From NCBI RefSeq assembly GCF_051014685.1, contig NW_027478718.1:186001-250000 (forward strand): 64,000 bases of DNA, given 5' to 3'. The position numbers and the translations under genes are program-made. The stretch is from Ptiloglossa arizonensis. Taxonomy: Eukaryota > Arthropoda > Insecta > Hymenoptera > Colletidae. Position 1 is the stretch's first letter. Each line of letters opens with the position of its first letter. The notes under the pieces were generated by a model. The model did not search any database, was not told the DNA's origin, and worked only from the letters and a program-made list of their open reading frames with translations. Shown in pieces: positions 1 to 14,715 of the stretch.

Positions 1-60
1 TATACGTTATACGTTATACGTTATACGTTATACGTTATACGTTATACGTTATACGTTATA

Positions 61-509
61 CGGTATACGTTATACGTTATACGTTATACGTTATATGTTA
101 TACGTTATACGTTATGCGTTATACGTTCTACGATATTCTTTATACGTTATACGTTATTAGTTATACGTTATACGTTATACGTTATACGTCATAGGTCATG
201 CGTTATACGTTATGCGTTATACGTTATACATTATACGTTATACGATATACGTTATACGTTATGCGCTATGCGTTCTTCGTTACACGTTATACGTTATTCC
301 GTATGCGTTATACGTTATACGTTATACGTTATACGTTATACTTTATACGTTATACGTTATACGTTATACGTTATACGTTATACGTTATACGTTATACGTT
401 ATACGTTATACGTTATACGTTACACGTTATACGTCATAGGTTATACGTTATACGTTATACGTTATACGTTATACGTTATACGTTATACGTTATACGTTAT
501 ACGTCATAG
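61..509 (+). repeat. Higher-order repeat block, copy 1 (about 1750-bp spacing)
   Basis: The order of variant heptamers from about 61 to 509 recurs at about 1818-2252. Shared markers in the same order are a CGG-type unit (61 and 1818), CTACGATATTCTTTATACG (128 and 1878), TCATAGGTCATGCG, a CTTCGTTACACG word, a TTATTCGG-type unit and TTACACGTTATACGTCATAGG. The spacing is 1750 bp over most of the block and shifts by 7 bp at each end (1757 and 1743), so copies have gained or lost whole units. I infer block duplication by unequal exchange. Confidence 0.75.
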
Positions 510-677
510 GTTATAGGATATACGTTATACGTTATGCGTTATGCGTTCTTCGTTACACGTTATACGTTATTCGGTATGCGTTATACCTTATACGTTATAC
601 GTTATACGTTATACTTTATACGTTATACGTTATACGTTATACGTTATACGTTATACGTTGAACGTTATACGTTATAC

Positions 678-706
678 GTAGTATGTAATGCGTCGTACAT
701 TTTACG
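678..706 (+). repeat. Divergent four-heptamer cassette, first of six copies
   Basis: Four consecutive strongly altered heptamers, reading GTAGTATGTAATGCG followed by TCGTACATTTTACG. The same cassette starts at 2414, 3030, 3639, 4640 and 5277. The 5277 copy has CGTACG instead of CGTACA. In the copies checked it follows a TTGAACG unit at a constant distance. I did not find it right of about 5.3 kb, so it marks the left segment as a distinct array subfamily. Confidence 0.8.
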
Positions 707-1817
707 TTATTCGTTATACGTTATACGTTATACGTTATACGTTATACGTTATACGTTATACGTTATACGTTATACGTTATACGTTATACGTTATACGTTA
801 TACGTTATACGTTACACGTTATACGTCATAGGTTATACGTTATACGTTATACATTATACGTTATACGTTATACGTTATACGTTATACGTTATACGTCATA
901 GGTTATACGTTATACGTTATACGTTATGCGTTATACGTTATACGTTATACGTTATACGTTATACGTTATACATTATGCGTTATACGTTTTACGTTATTCG
1001 TTATACGTTATACGTTATACGTTTTACGATATACGATATACGTTATACGTTATACGATATACGTTATACGTTATACGTTATACTTTATACGTTATAGGGG
1101 TTACGTTATACGTTATACGTTATACGTTATTCGCAATACGTTATACGTGATACGTTATACTTTGTACGTTATACGTTATACGTTATACGTTATACATTAT
1201 ACGTTATACGTTATACATTACATGTTATGCGTTATACGTTATACGTTATACGTTATACGTTATACGTTATACGTTATACGTTATACGTTATACGTTATAC
1301 GTTATACGTTATACGTTATACGTTATACGTTATACGTTATACGTTATACGTAATACGTTCTACGTTATACGTTGTACGTTATACGTTATACGTTATACGT
1401 TATACGTTATGCGTTATACGTTCTACGATATTCTTTATACGTTATACGTTATTAGTTATACGTTATACGTTATACGTTATACGTCATAGGTTATACGTTA
1501 TACGTTATGCGTTATACGTTATACATTATACGTTATACGATATTCGTTATACGTTATGAGTTATGCGTTCTTCGTTACACGTTATACGTTATTCGGTATG
1601 CGTTATACGTTATACGTAATACGTTATACGTTATACTTTATACGTTATACGTCATACGTTATACGTTATACGTTATACGTTATACGTTATACGTTATACG
1701 TTATACGTTATACGTTATACGTTATACGTTATACGTTATACGTTATACGTTATACGTTATACGTTATACGTTATACGTTATACGTTATACGTTATACGTT
1801 ATACGTTATACGTTATA

Positions 1818-2252
1818 CGGTATACGTTATACGTTATACGTTATACGTTATACGTTATACGTTATGCGTTATACGTTCTACGATATTCTTTATACGTTAT
1901 ACGTTATTAGTTATACGTTATACGTTATACGTTATACGTCATAGGTCATGCGTTATACGTTATGCGTTATACGTTATACATTATACGTTATACGATATAC
2001 GTTATACGTTATGCGTTATGCGTTCTTCGTTACACGTTATACGTTATTCGGTATGCGTTATACGTTATACGTTATACGTTATACGTTATACTTTATACGT
2101 TATACGTTATACGTTATACGTTATACGTTATACGTTATACGTTATACGTTATACGTTATACGTTATACGTTACACGTTATACGTCATAGGTTATACGTTA
2201 TACGTTATACGTTATACGTTATACGTTATACGTTATACGTTATACGTCATAG
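1818..2252 (+). repeat. Higher-order repeat block, copy 2 (about 1750-bp spacing)
   Basis: Second copy of the block at 61-509, with the same order of variant words. One visible difference lies in the CTTCGTTACACG section: 299-304 reads CCGTAT where this copy reads CGGTAT. The copy ends at a TCATAGGTTATAGG word near 2247, which is itself repeated near 504 and 3472. Confidence 0.75.
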
Positions 2253-4115
2253 GTTATAGGATATACGTTATACGTTATGCGTTATGCGTTCTTCGTTACA
2301 CGTTATACGTTATTCGGTATGCGTTATACCTTATACGTTATACGTTATACGTTATACTTTATACGTTATACGTTATACGTTATACGTTATACGTTGAACG
2401 TTATACGTTATACGTAGTATGTAATGCGTCGTACATTTTACGTTATTCGTCATAGGTTATACGTTATACGTTATGCGTTATACGTTATACATTATACGTT
2501 ATACGATATACGTTATACGTTATGCGTTATGCGTTATGCGTTCTTCGTTACACGTTATACGTTATTCGGTATGCGTTATACGTTATACGTTATACGTTAT
2601 ACGTTATGCGTTATACGTTCTACGATATTCTTTATACGTTATACGTTATTAGTTATACGTTATACGTTATACGTTATACGTCATAGGTTTTACGTTATAC
2701 GTTATGCGTTATACGTTATACGTTATACATTATACGTTATACGATATACGTTATACGTTATGCGTTACGCGTTCTTCGTTACACGTTATACGTTATTCGG
2801 TATGCGTTATACGTTATACGTTATACGTTATACGTTATACTTTATACGTTATACGTTATACGTTATACGTTATACGTTATACGTTATACGTTATACGTTA
2901 TACGTTATACGTTACACGTTATACGTTATTCGGTATGCGTTATACCTTATACGTTATACGTTATACGTTATACTTTATACGTTATACGTTATACGTTATA
3001 CGTTATACGTTGAACGTTATACGTTATACGTAGTATGTAATGCGTCGTACATTTTACGTTATTCGTTATACGTTATACGTTATACGTTATACGTTATACG
3101 TTATACGTTATACGTTATACGTTATACGTTATACGTTACACGCTATACGTCATAGGTTATACGTTATACGTTATACATTTTACGTTATTCGTTATACGTT
3201 ATACGTTATACGTTATACGTTATACGTTATACGTTATACGTTATACGTTATACGTTATACGTTATACGTTACACGTTATACGTCATAGGTTATACGTTAT
3301 ACGTTATACATTATACGTTATACGTTATACGTTATACGTTATACGTTATACGTTATACGTTATACGTTATACGTTATACGTTATACGTTATACGTTACAC
3401 GTTATACGTCATAGGTTATACGTTATACGTTATACGTTATACGTTATACGTTATACGTTATACGTTATACGTCATAGGTTATAGGATATACGTTATACGT
3501 TATGCGTTATGCGTTCTTCGTTACACGTTATACGTTATTCGGTATGCGTTATACCTTATACGTTATACGTTATACGTTATACTTTATACGTTATACGTTA
3601 TACGTTATACGTTATACGTTGAACGTTATACGTTATACGTAGTATGTAATGCGTCGTACATTTTACGTTATTCGTCATAGGTTATACGTTATACGTTATG
3701 CGTTATACGTTATACATTATACGTTATACGATATACGTTATACGTTATGCGTTATGCGTTATGCGTTCTTCGTTACACGTTATACGTTATTCGGTATGCG
3801 TTATACGTTATACGTTATACGTTATACGTTATGCGTTATACGTTCTACGATATTCTTTATACGTTATACGTTATTAGTTATACGTTATACGTTATACGTT
3901 ATACGTCATAGGTTATACGTTATACGTTATGCGTTATACGTTATACGTTATACATTATACGTTATACGATATACGTTATACGTTATGCGTTACGCGTTCT
4001 TCGTTACACGTTATACGTTATTCGGTATGCGTTATACGTTATACGTTATACGTTATACGTTATACTTTATACGTTATACGTTATACGTTATACGTTATAC
4101 GTTATACGTTATAAG
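2247..4115 (+). repeat. 1225-bp tandem higher-order repeat (about 1.5 copies)
   Basis: The ordered variant words from 2247 to about 2890 recur from 3472 to about 4115 at a constant offset of 1225 bp (175 heptamers). Markers include TCATAGGTTATAGG (2247 and 3472), the TAGTATG cassette (2414 and 3639), the TCTACGATATTCTTT word and a TTACGCG unit. A further partial duplication with 1610-bp offset links about 3040-3150 to 4650-4760. Exact edges cannot be fixed by eye because the flanks are plain heptamers. Confidence 0.75.
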
Positions 4116-5870
4116 TTATACGTTATACGTTATACGTTATACGTTATACGTTATACGTTATACGTTATACGTAATACGGTATACGTTATACGTTATACGT
4201 TATACGTTATACGTTATACGTTATGCGTTATACGTTCTACGATATTCTTTATACGTTATACGTTATTAGTTATACGTTATACGTTATACGTTATACGTCA
4301 TAGGTCATGCGTTATACGTTATGTGTTATACGTTATACATTATACGTTATACGATATACGTTATACGTTATGCGTTATGCGTTCTTCGTTACACGTTATA
4401 CGTTATTCGGTATGCGTTATATGTTATACGTTATACGTTATACGTTATACTTTATACGTTATACGTTATACGTTATACGTTATACGTTATACGTTATACG
4501 TTATACGTTATACGTTATACGTTACACGTTATACGTTATTCGGTATGCGTTATACCTTATACGTTATACGTTATACGTTATACTTTATACGTTATACGTT
4601 ATACGTTATACGTTATACGTTGAACGTTATACGTTATACGTAGTATGTAATGCGTCGTACATTTTACGTTATTCGTTATACGTTATACGTTATACGTTAT
4701 ACGTTATACGTTATACGTTATACGTTATACGTTATACGTTATACGTTACACGTTATACGTCATAGGTTATACGTTATACGTTATACATTTTACGTTATTC
4801 GTTATACGTTATACGTTATACGTTATACGTTATACGTTATACGTTATACGTTATACGTTATACGTTATACGTTACACGTTATACGTTATACGTTACACGT
4901 TATACGTCATAGGTTATACGTTATACGTTATACATTATACGTTATACGTTATACGTTATACGTTATACGTTATACGTTATACGTCATGGGTCATACGTTA
5001 TACGTTATACGTTATGCGTTATACGTTATACGTTATACGTTATACGTTATACGTTATACGTTATACGTTATACGTTATACGTTATACGTTATACGTTATA
5101 CGTTATGCGTTATACGTTATACGTTATACGTTATACGTTATACGTTATACGTTATACGTTATACGTTATACGTTATAGGTTATACGTTATACGTTATACG
5201 TTATACGTTATACGTTATACGTTATAAGTTATACGTTATACGTCATAGGTTATACGTTGAACGTTATACGTTATACGTAGTATGTAATGCGTCGTACGTT
5301 TTACGTTATTCGTTATACGTTATACGTTATACGTTATACGTTATACGTTATACGTTATACGTTATACGTTATACGTTATACGTTATACGTTATACGTTAT
5401 ACGTTATACGTTATACGTTATACGGTATACGTGATACGTTATACGTTATACGTTATACGTTATGCGTTATACGTTCTACGATATTCTTTATACGTTATAC
5501 GTTATTAGTTATACGTTATACGTTATACGTTATACGTCATAGGTTATACGTTATACGTTATGCGTTATACGTTATACATTATACGTTATACGATATACGT
5601 TATACGTTATGCGGTATGCGTTATGCGTTCTTCGTTACACGTTATACGTTATTCGGTATGCGTTATATGTTATACGTTATACGTTATACGTTATACGTTA
5701 TACGTTATACGTTATACGTTATACGTTATACGTTATACGGTATACGTTATAAATACGTTATACGTTATACGTTATACGTTACACGTTATAGGTCATAGGT
5801 TATACGTTATACGTTATACGTTATACGTATACGTTATACGTTATACGTTATACGTTATGCGTTATACGTT

Positions 5871-8035
5871 CTACGATATTCTTTATACGTTATACGTTAT
5901 TAGTTATACGTTATACGTTATACGTTATACGTCATAGGTTATACGTTATACGTTATGCGTTATACGTTATACATTATACGTTATACGATATACGTTATAC
6001 GTTATGCGGTATGCGTTATGCGTTCTTCGTTACACGTTATACGTTATTCGGTATGCGTTATATGTTATACGTTATACGTTATACGTTATACTTTATACGT
6101 TATACGTTATGCGTTATACGTTATACGTTATACGTTATACGTTATACGTTATAAATACGTTATACGTTATACGTTATACGTTACACGTTATAGGTCATAG
6201 GTTATACGTTATACGTTATACGTTATACGTATACGTTATACGTTATACGTTATACGTTATACGTTATACGTTATACGTTATACGTTATACGGTATACGTT
6301 ATACGTTATACGTTATACGTTATACGTTATGCGTTATACGTTCTACGATATTCTTTATACGTTATACGTTATTAGTTATACGTTATACGTTATACGTTAT
6401 ACGTCATAGGTTATACGTTATACGTTATGCGTTATACGTTATACATTATACGTTATACGATATACGTTATACGTTATGCGTTATGCGTTCTTCGTTACAC
6501 GTTATACGTTATTCGGTATGCGTTATACGTTATACGTTATACGTTATACGTTATACTTTATACGTTATACGTTATACGTTATACGTTATACGTTATACGT
6601 TATACGTTATACGTTATACGTTATACGTTATACGTTATACGTTATACGTTATACGTTATACGTTATACGTTATACGTTATACGTAGTACGTTATACGTTA
6701 TAAGTTGTACGTTATACGATATACGTTATACGTTATTCTTTATACGTTCTTCGTTACACGTTATACGCTATACGTTATACGTTATACGTTTTACGTTATT
6801 CGTTATACGTTTACGTTATACGTTATACGATATACGTTATACGTTATACGTTATACGATATACGTTATACGTTATAGGTGTTACGTTATACGTTATACGT
6901 TATACGTTATACGTTATACGTTATACGTTATACGTTATACGGTATACGTGATACGTTATACGTTATACGTTATACGTTATGCGTTATACGTTCTACGATA
7001 TTCTTTATACGTTATACGTTATTAGTTATACGTTATACGTTATACGTTATACGTCATAGGTTATACGTTATACGTTATGCGTTATACGTTATACATTATA
7101 CGTTATACGATATACGTTATACGTTATGCGGTATGCGTTATGCGTTCTTCGTTACACGTTATACGTTATTCGGTATGCGTTATATGTTATACGTTATACG
7201 TTATACGTTATACTTTATACGTTATACGTTATGCGTTATACGTTATACGTTATACGTTATACGTTATACGTTATAAATACGTTATACGTTATACGTTATA
7301 CGTTACACGTTATAGGTCATAGGTTATACGTTATACGTTATACGTTATACGTATACGTTATACGTTATACGTTATACGTTATACGTTATACGTTATACGT
7401 TATACGTTATACGTTATACGGTATACGTTATACGTTATACGTTATACGTTATACGTTATGCGTTATACGTTCTACGATATTCTTTATACGTTATACGTTA
7501 TTAGTTATACGTTATACGTTATACGTTATACGTCATAGGTTATACGTTATACGTTATGCGTTATACGTTATACATTATACGTTATACGATATACGTTATA
7601 CGTTATGCGTTATGCGTTCTTCGTTACACGTTATACGTTATTCGGTATGCGTTATACGTTATACGTTATACGTTATACGTTATACTTTATACGTTATACG
7701 TTATACGTTATACGTTATACGTTATACGTTATACGTTATACGTTATACGTTATACGTTATACGTTATACGTTATACGTTATACGTTATACGTTATACGTT
7801 ATACGTTATACGTAGTACGTTATACGTTATAAGTTGTACGTTATACGATATACGTTATACGTTATTCTTTATACGTTCTTCGTTACACGTTATACGCTAT
7901 ACGTTATACGTTATACGTTTTACGTTATTCGTTATACGTTTACGTTATACGTTATACGATATACGTTATACGTTATACGTTATACGATATACGTTATACG
8001 TTATAGGTGTTACGTTATACGTTATACGTTATACG
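5871..8035 (+). repeat. About 1.12-kb tandem higher-order repeat, two copies
   Basis: CTACGATATTCTTT words at 5871, 6343, 6993 and 7472 form an alternating two-block pattern, so 5871-6905 recurs at 6993-8035. The offset is 1122 bp in the first half and 1129 bp in the second, a one-heptamer difference. Off-phase marks are shared between copies: TTATAAATACG, ACGTATACG, CGTTTACG and a TTATAGGTG unit. Shared indels of this kind are good evidence of duplication, since independent origin is unlikely. Confidence 0.82.
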
Positions 8036-8049
8036 TTATTCGTAATACG

Positions 8050-9135
8050 TTACACGTGATACGTTATATTATACGTTGTACGTTATACGTTATACGTTAT
8101 ACGTTATACGTTATACATTATACGTTATACGTTATACATTACATGTTATGCGTTATACGTTATACGTTATACGTTATACGTTATACGTTATACGTTATAC
8201 GTTATACGTTATACGTTATACGTTATACGTTATACGTTATACGTTATACGTTATACGTTATACGTTATACGTTATACGTTATACGTTATACGTTATACGT
8301 TATACGTTATACGTTATACGTTATACGTTATACGTTGTACGTTATACGTTATAAGTTGTACGTTACACGATATACGTTATACGTTATACGTTATACGTTA
8401 TACGTTATACGTTATACGTTATACGTTATACGTTATACGTTATACGTTATACGTTATACGTTATACGTTATACGTTATACGTTATACGTTATACGTTATA
8501 CGTTATACGTTATACGTTATACGTTATACGTTATACGTTATACGTTATACGTTATACGTTATACGTTATACGTTACACGTGATACGTTATATTATACGTT
8601 GTACGTTATACGTTATACGTTATACGTTGTACGTTATACGTTATAAGTTGTACGTTACACGATATACGTTATACGTTATACGTTATACGTTATACGTTAT
8701 ACGTTATACGTTATACGTTATACGTTATACGTTATACGTTATACGTTATACGTTATACGTTATACGTTATACGTTATACGATATACGTTATACGTTATAG
8801 GTGTTACGTTATACGTTATACGTTATACGTTATTCGTAATACGTTACACGTGATACGTTATATTATACGTTGTACGTTATACGTTATACGTTATACGTTA
8901 TACGTTATACATTATACGTTATACGTTATACATTACATGTTATGCGTTATACGTTATACGTTATACGTTATACGTTATACGTTATACGTTATACGTTATA
9001 CGTTATACGTTATACGTTATACGTTATACGTTATACGTTATACGTTATACGTTATACGTTATACGTTATACGTTATACGTTATACGTTATACGTTATACG
9101 TTATACGTTATACGTTATACGTTATACGTTGTACG
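8050..9135 (+). repeat. About 794-bp duplicated block
   Basis: An off-phase word reading CGTGATACGTTATATTATACG followed by TTGTACG occurs near 8055, 8579 and 8850. After the first and third copies the same run follows: TTATACATTATACG, then CATTACATGTTATGCG, then a long pure stretch ending in TTGTACG. The offset between these two is 794 bp. The middle copy is followed by a different, shorter path. Confidence 0.7.
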
Positions 9136-9429
9136 TTGTACGTTAGAAGTTGTACGTTACACGATATACGTTATACGTTATACGTTATACGTTATACGTT
9201 ATACGTTATACGTTATACGTTATACGTTATACGGTATACGTTATACGTTATACGTTATACGTTATACGTTATGCGTTATACGTTCTACGATATTCTTTAT
9301 ACGTTATACGTTATTAGTTATACGTTATACGTTATACGTTATACGTCATAGGTTATACGTTATACGTTATGCGTTATACGTTATACATTATACGTTATAC
9401 GATATACGTTATACGTTATGCGTTATGCG

Positions 9430-9529
9430 NNNNNNNNNNNNNNNNNNNNNNNNNNNNNNNNNNNNNNNNNNNNNNNNNNNNNNNNNNNNNNNNNNNNNNN
9501 NNNNNNNNNNNNNNNNNNNNNNNNNNNNN
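9430..9529. other. Assembly gap, 100 N
   Basis: Exactly 100 unknown bases. A round 100 usually stands for a gap of unknown size. The satellite on the left carries variant words (for example CTTCGTTACACG and CTTTAT after CGATATT) that are rare or missing on the right, so the two sides may not be adjacent in the chromosome. Confidence 0.98.
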
Positions 9530-10962
9530 TAAGTTATACGTTATACGTCATAGGTTATACGTTATACTTTATACGTTATACGTTATACGTCATACGTTAT
9601 ACGTTATGCGTTATACGTTATGCGTTATACGTTATACGTTATACGTTTTACGTTATACGTTATACGTTATACGTTATACGTTATACGTTATACGTTATAC
9701 GTTATACGTTATACGTTATACGTTATACGTTATACGTTATACGTTATACGTTATACGTTATACGTTATACGTTATACGTTATACGTTATACGTTATACGT
9801 TATACGTTATACGTTATACGTTATACGTTATACGTTATACGTTATACGTTATACGTTATACGTTATACGTTATACGTTATACGTTATACGTTATACGTTA
9901 TACGTTATACGTTATACGTTATACGTTATACGTTATACGTTATACGTTATACGTTATACGTTATACGTTATACGTTATACGTTATACGTTATACGTTATA
10001 CGTTATACGTTATACGTTATACGTTATACGTTATACGTTATACGTTATGCGTTATACGTTATGCGTTATGCGTTATACGTTATACGTTATACGTTATACG
10101 TTATACGTTATACGTTATACGTTATGCGTTATACGTTATGCGTTATGCGTTATGCGTTATGCGTTATACGTTATACGTCATAGGTGATACGTTATACGTT
10201 ATACGTTATACGTTATACGTTATACGTTATACGTTATACGTTATACGTTATACGTTATACGTTATACGTTATACGTTATACGTTATACGTTATACGTTAT
10301 ACGTTATACGTTATACGTTATACGTTATACGTTATACGTTATACGTTATACGTTATACGTTATACGTTATACGTTATACGTTATACGTTATACGTTATAC
10401 ATTATACGTTATACGTTATACGATATACGTTATACGTTGTACGTTATACGTTGTACGTTATACGTTATACGTTATACGTTATAAGTTATACGTTATACGT
10501 CATAGGTTATACGTGATACGTTATACGTTATACGTTATACGTTATACGTTATACGTTATACGTTATACGTTATACGTTATACGTTTATACGTTATACGTT
10601 ATACGTTATACGTTCTACGTTAAACGTTATACGTTATACGTTATACGTTATACGTTATACGTTATACGTTATACGTTATACGTTATACGTTAAACGTTAT
10701 ACGTTATACGTTATACGTTATACGTTATACGTTATACGTTATACGTTATACGTTATACGTTATACGTTATACGTTATACGTTATACGTTATACGTTATAC
10801 GTTATACGTTATACGTTATACGTTATACGTTATACGTTATACGTTATACGTTATACGTTATACGTTAGACGTTATACGTTATACGTTATACGTTATACGT
10901 TATACGTTATACGTTATACGTTATACGTTATACGTTATACGTTATACGTTCTACGTTATACG

Positions 10963-11067
10963 TTGTACGTTATACGTTGTACGTTATACGTTGTACGTTA
11001 TACGTTGTACGTTATACGTTGTATGTTATACGTTGTACGTTATACGTTGTACGTTATACGTTGTACG
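10963..11067 (+). repeat. 14-bp dimer run (TTATACG alternating with TTGTACG)
   Basis: TTGTACG occurs eight times at exact 14-bp spacing (10963, 10977, 10991, 11005, 11019, 11033, 11047, 11061), alternating with the standard unit. The fifth copy reads TTGTATG. A two-unit higher-order repeat has therefore been amplified locally. Confidence 0.9.
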
Positions 11068-13312
11068 TTATACGTTATACGTTATACGTTATACGTTATA
11101 CGTTATACGTTATACGTTATACGTTATACGTTATACGTTGTACGTTATACGTTATACGTTATACGTTATTCGTTATACGTTATACGTTATACGTTATACG
11201 TTATACGTTATACGTTATACGTTATACGTTATACTTTATACGTTATACGTTATACGTTATACGTTATACGTTATACGTTATACGTTATACGTTATACGTT
11301 ACACGTTATACGTCATACGTTATACTTTATACGTTATACGTTATACGTTATACGTTATTACGTTATACGTTATACGTTATACGTTATACGTTATACGTTA
11401 CACGTTATACGTCATAGGTTATACGTCATAGGTTATACGTTATACGTTATACGTTATACGTTATACGTTATACGTTATACGTTATACGTCATACGTTATA
11501 CGTTATACGTCCTACGATATTCGTTATACGTTATTAGTGATACGTTATACGTTATACGTTATACGTTATACGTTATACGTTATACGTTATACGTTATACG
11601 TTATACGTTATACGTTATACGTTATACGTTATACGTTATACGTTATACGTTATACGTTATACGTTATACGTTATACGTTATACGTTATACGTTGTACGTT
11701 ATACGTTATACGTTATACGTTATTCGTTATACGTTATACGTTATACATTACATGTTATACGTTATACGTTATACGTTATACGTTATACGTTATAAGTTAT
11801 ACGTTATACGTCATAGGTTATACGTTATACGTTATACGTTATACGTTATACGTTATACGTTATACGTTATACGTTATACGTTATGCGTTATACGTTATAC
11901 GTTATGCGTTATGCGTTATACGTTATACGTTATACGTCATAGGTTATACGTTATACGTTATACGTTATACGTTATACGTTATACGTTATACGTTATACGT
12001 TATACGTTATACGTTATACGTTATACGTTATACGTTATACGTTATACGTTATACGTTATACGTTATACGTTATACGTTATACGTTATACGTTATACGTTA
12101 TACGTTATACGTTATACGTTATACGTTATACGTTATACGTTATACGTTATACGTTATACGTTATACGTTATTCGTTATACGTTATACGTTATACGTTATA
12201 CGTTATACGTTATACGTTATACGTTATACTTTATACGTTATACGTTATACGTTATACGTTATACGTTATACGTTATACGTTATACGTTATACTTTATACG
12301 TTATACGTTATACGTTATACGTTATACGTTATACGTTATACGTTATACGTTATACGTTATACGTTATACGTTATACTTTATACGTTATACGTTATACGTT
12401 ATACGTTATACGTTATACGTTATACGTTACACGTTATACGTCATAGGTTATACGTCATAGGTTATACGTTATACGTTATACGTTATACGTTATACGTTAT
12501 ACGTTATACGTTATACGTTATACGTTATACGTTATACGTTATACGTTATACGTTATACGTTATACGTTATACGTTATACGTTATACGTTATACGTTATAC
12601 GTTATACGTTATACGTTATACGTTATACGTTATACGTTATACGTTATACGTTATACGTTATACGTTATACGTTATACGTTATACTTTATACGTTATACGT
12701 TATACGTTATACGTTATACGTTATACGTTATACGTTATACGTTATACGTTATACGTTATACGTTATACGTTATACGTTATACTTTATACGTTATACGTTA
12801 TACGTTATACGTTATACGTTATACGTTACACGTTATACGTCATAGGTTATACGTCATAGGTTATACGTTATACGTTATACGTTATACGTTATACGTTATA
12901 CGTTATACGTTATACGTTATACGTTATACGTTATACGTTATACGTTATACGTTATACGTTATACGTTATACGTTATACGTTATACGTTATACGTTATACG
13001 TTATACGTTATACGTTATACGTTATACGTTATACGTTATACGTTATACGTTATACGTTATACTTTATACGTTATACGTTATACGTTATACGTTATACGTT
13101 ATACGTTATACGTTATACGTTATACGTTATACGTTATACGTTATACGTTATACGTTATACGTTATACGTTATACGTTATACGTTATACGTTATACGTTAT
13201 ACGTTATACGTTATACGTTATACTTTATACGTTATACGTTATACGTTATACGTTATACGTTATACGTTATACGTTATACGTTATACGTTATACGTTATAC
13301 GTTATACTTTAT

Positions 13313-13927
13313 ACGTTATACGTTATACGTTATACGTTATACGTTATACGTTACACGTTATACGTCATAGGTTATACGTCATAGGTTATACGTTATACGT
13401 TATACGTTATACGTTATACGTTATACGTTATACGTTATACGTTATACGTTATACGTTATACGTTATACGTTATACGTTATACGTTATACGTTATACGTTA
13501 TACGTTATACGTTATACGTTATACGTTATACGTTATACGTTATACGTTATACGTTATACTTTATACGTTATACGTTATACGTTATACGTTATACGTTATA
13601 CGTTATACGTTATACGTTATACGTTATACGTTATACGTTATACGTTATACGTTATACTTTATACGTTATACGTTATACGTTATACGTTATACGTTATACG
13701 TTACACGTTATACGTCATAGGTTATACGTCATAGGTTATACGTTATACGTTATACGTTATACGTTATACGTTATACGTTATACGTTATACGTTATACGTT
13801 ATACGTTATACGTTATACGTTATACGTTATACGTTATACGTTATACGTTATACGTTATACGTTATACGTTATACGTTATACGTTATACGTTATACGTTAT
13901 ACGTTATACGTTATACGTTATACGTTA
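13313..13927 (+). repeat. Block repeated at 19913-20520
   Basis: Read line by line, 13321-13920 and 19921-20520 appear identical, with the same two TCATAGG pairs and the same CTTTAT units. The offset is 6600 bp. Just outside, CTTTAT units are displaced by 7 bp between the copies. The duplication spans solo LTR copy A, so the intervening DNA was gained or rearranged separately. Confidence 0.75.
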
Positions 13928-14715
13928 TACTTTATACGTTATACGTTATACGTTATACGTTATACGTTATACGTTATACGTTATACGTTATACGTTATAC
14001 GTTATACGTTATACGTTATACGTTATACGTTATACGTTATACGTTATACGTTATACGTTATACGTTATACGTTATACGTTATACGTTATACTTTATACGT
14101 TATACGTTATACGTTATACGTTATACGTTATACGTTATACGTTATACGTTATACGTTATACGTTATACGTTATACTTTATACGTTATACGTTATACGTTA
14201 TACGTTATACGTTATACGTTACACGTTATACGTCATAGGTTATACGTCATAGGTTATACGTTATACGTTATACGTTATACGTTATACGTTATACGTTATA
14301 CGTTATACGTTATACGTTATACGTTATACGTTAGACGTTATACGTTATACGTTATACGTTATACGTTATACGTTATACGTTATACGTTATACGTTATACG
14401 TTATACGTTATACGTTATACGTTATACGTTATACGTTATACGTTATACGTTATACGTTATACGTTATACGTTATACGTTATACGTTATACGTTATACGTT
14501 ATACGTTATACGTTATACGTTATACGTTATACTTTATACGTTATACGTTATACGTTATACGTTATACGTTATACGTTATACGTTATACGTTATACGTTAC
14601 ACGTTATACGTCATAGGTTATACGTTATACGTTATACGTTATACGTTTACGTTATACGTTATACGTTATACGTTATACGTTATACGTTATACGTCATACG
14701 TTATACGTTATACGT

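Larger units (their letters stand above)
1..9429 (+). repeat. TTATACG satellite array, variant-rich left segment
   Basis: Head-to-tail 7-bp units TTATACG, with many substituted units compared with the rest of the window. Recurrent variant words here include TTATGCG, TTACACG, TTATTCG, TTGAACG, TCATAGG and CGATATTCTTTAT. Off-phase indels are concentrated here too, for example TTATAAATACG near 5750, 6150 and 7273, ACGTATACG near 5827, 6228 and 7350, and CGTTTACG near 6808 and 7938. The order of the variants repeats over hundreds of bases, so this segment holds higher-order repeats that are listed separately. No gene is visible. All long forward reading frames are translations of the heptamer. 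The segment ends at an assembly gap, so its link to the DNA on the right is not proven. Confidence 0.97.

Noticed and set aside
1..9429. CRISPR-like array of regular short repeats
   Set aside because: There are no distinct spacers between repeats. The unit is 7 bp and contiguous, with no cas genes and a eukaryotic context.
10963..13734. Forward reading frame of 923 codons, and dozens of others of 60-835 codons
   Set aside because: All are the Y-T-L-Y-V-I-R translation of the heptamer. Overlapping frames give the same peptide, there is no composition change, intron or start context, and they end only at variant heptamers.
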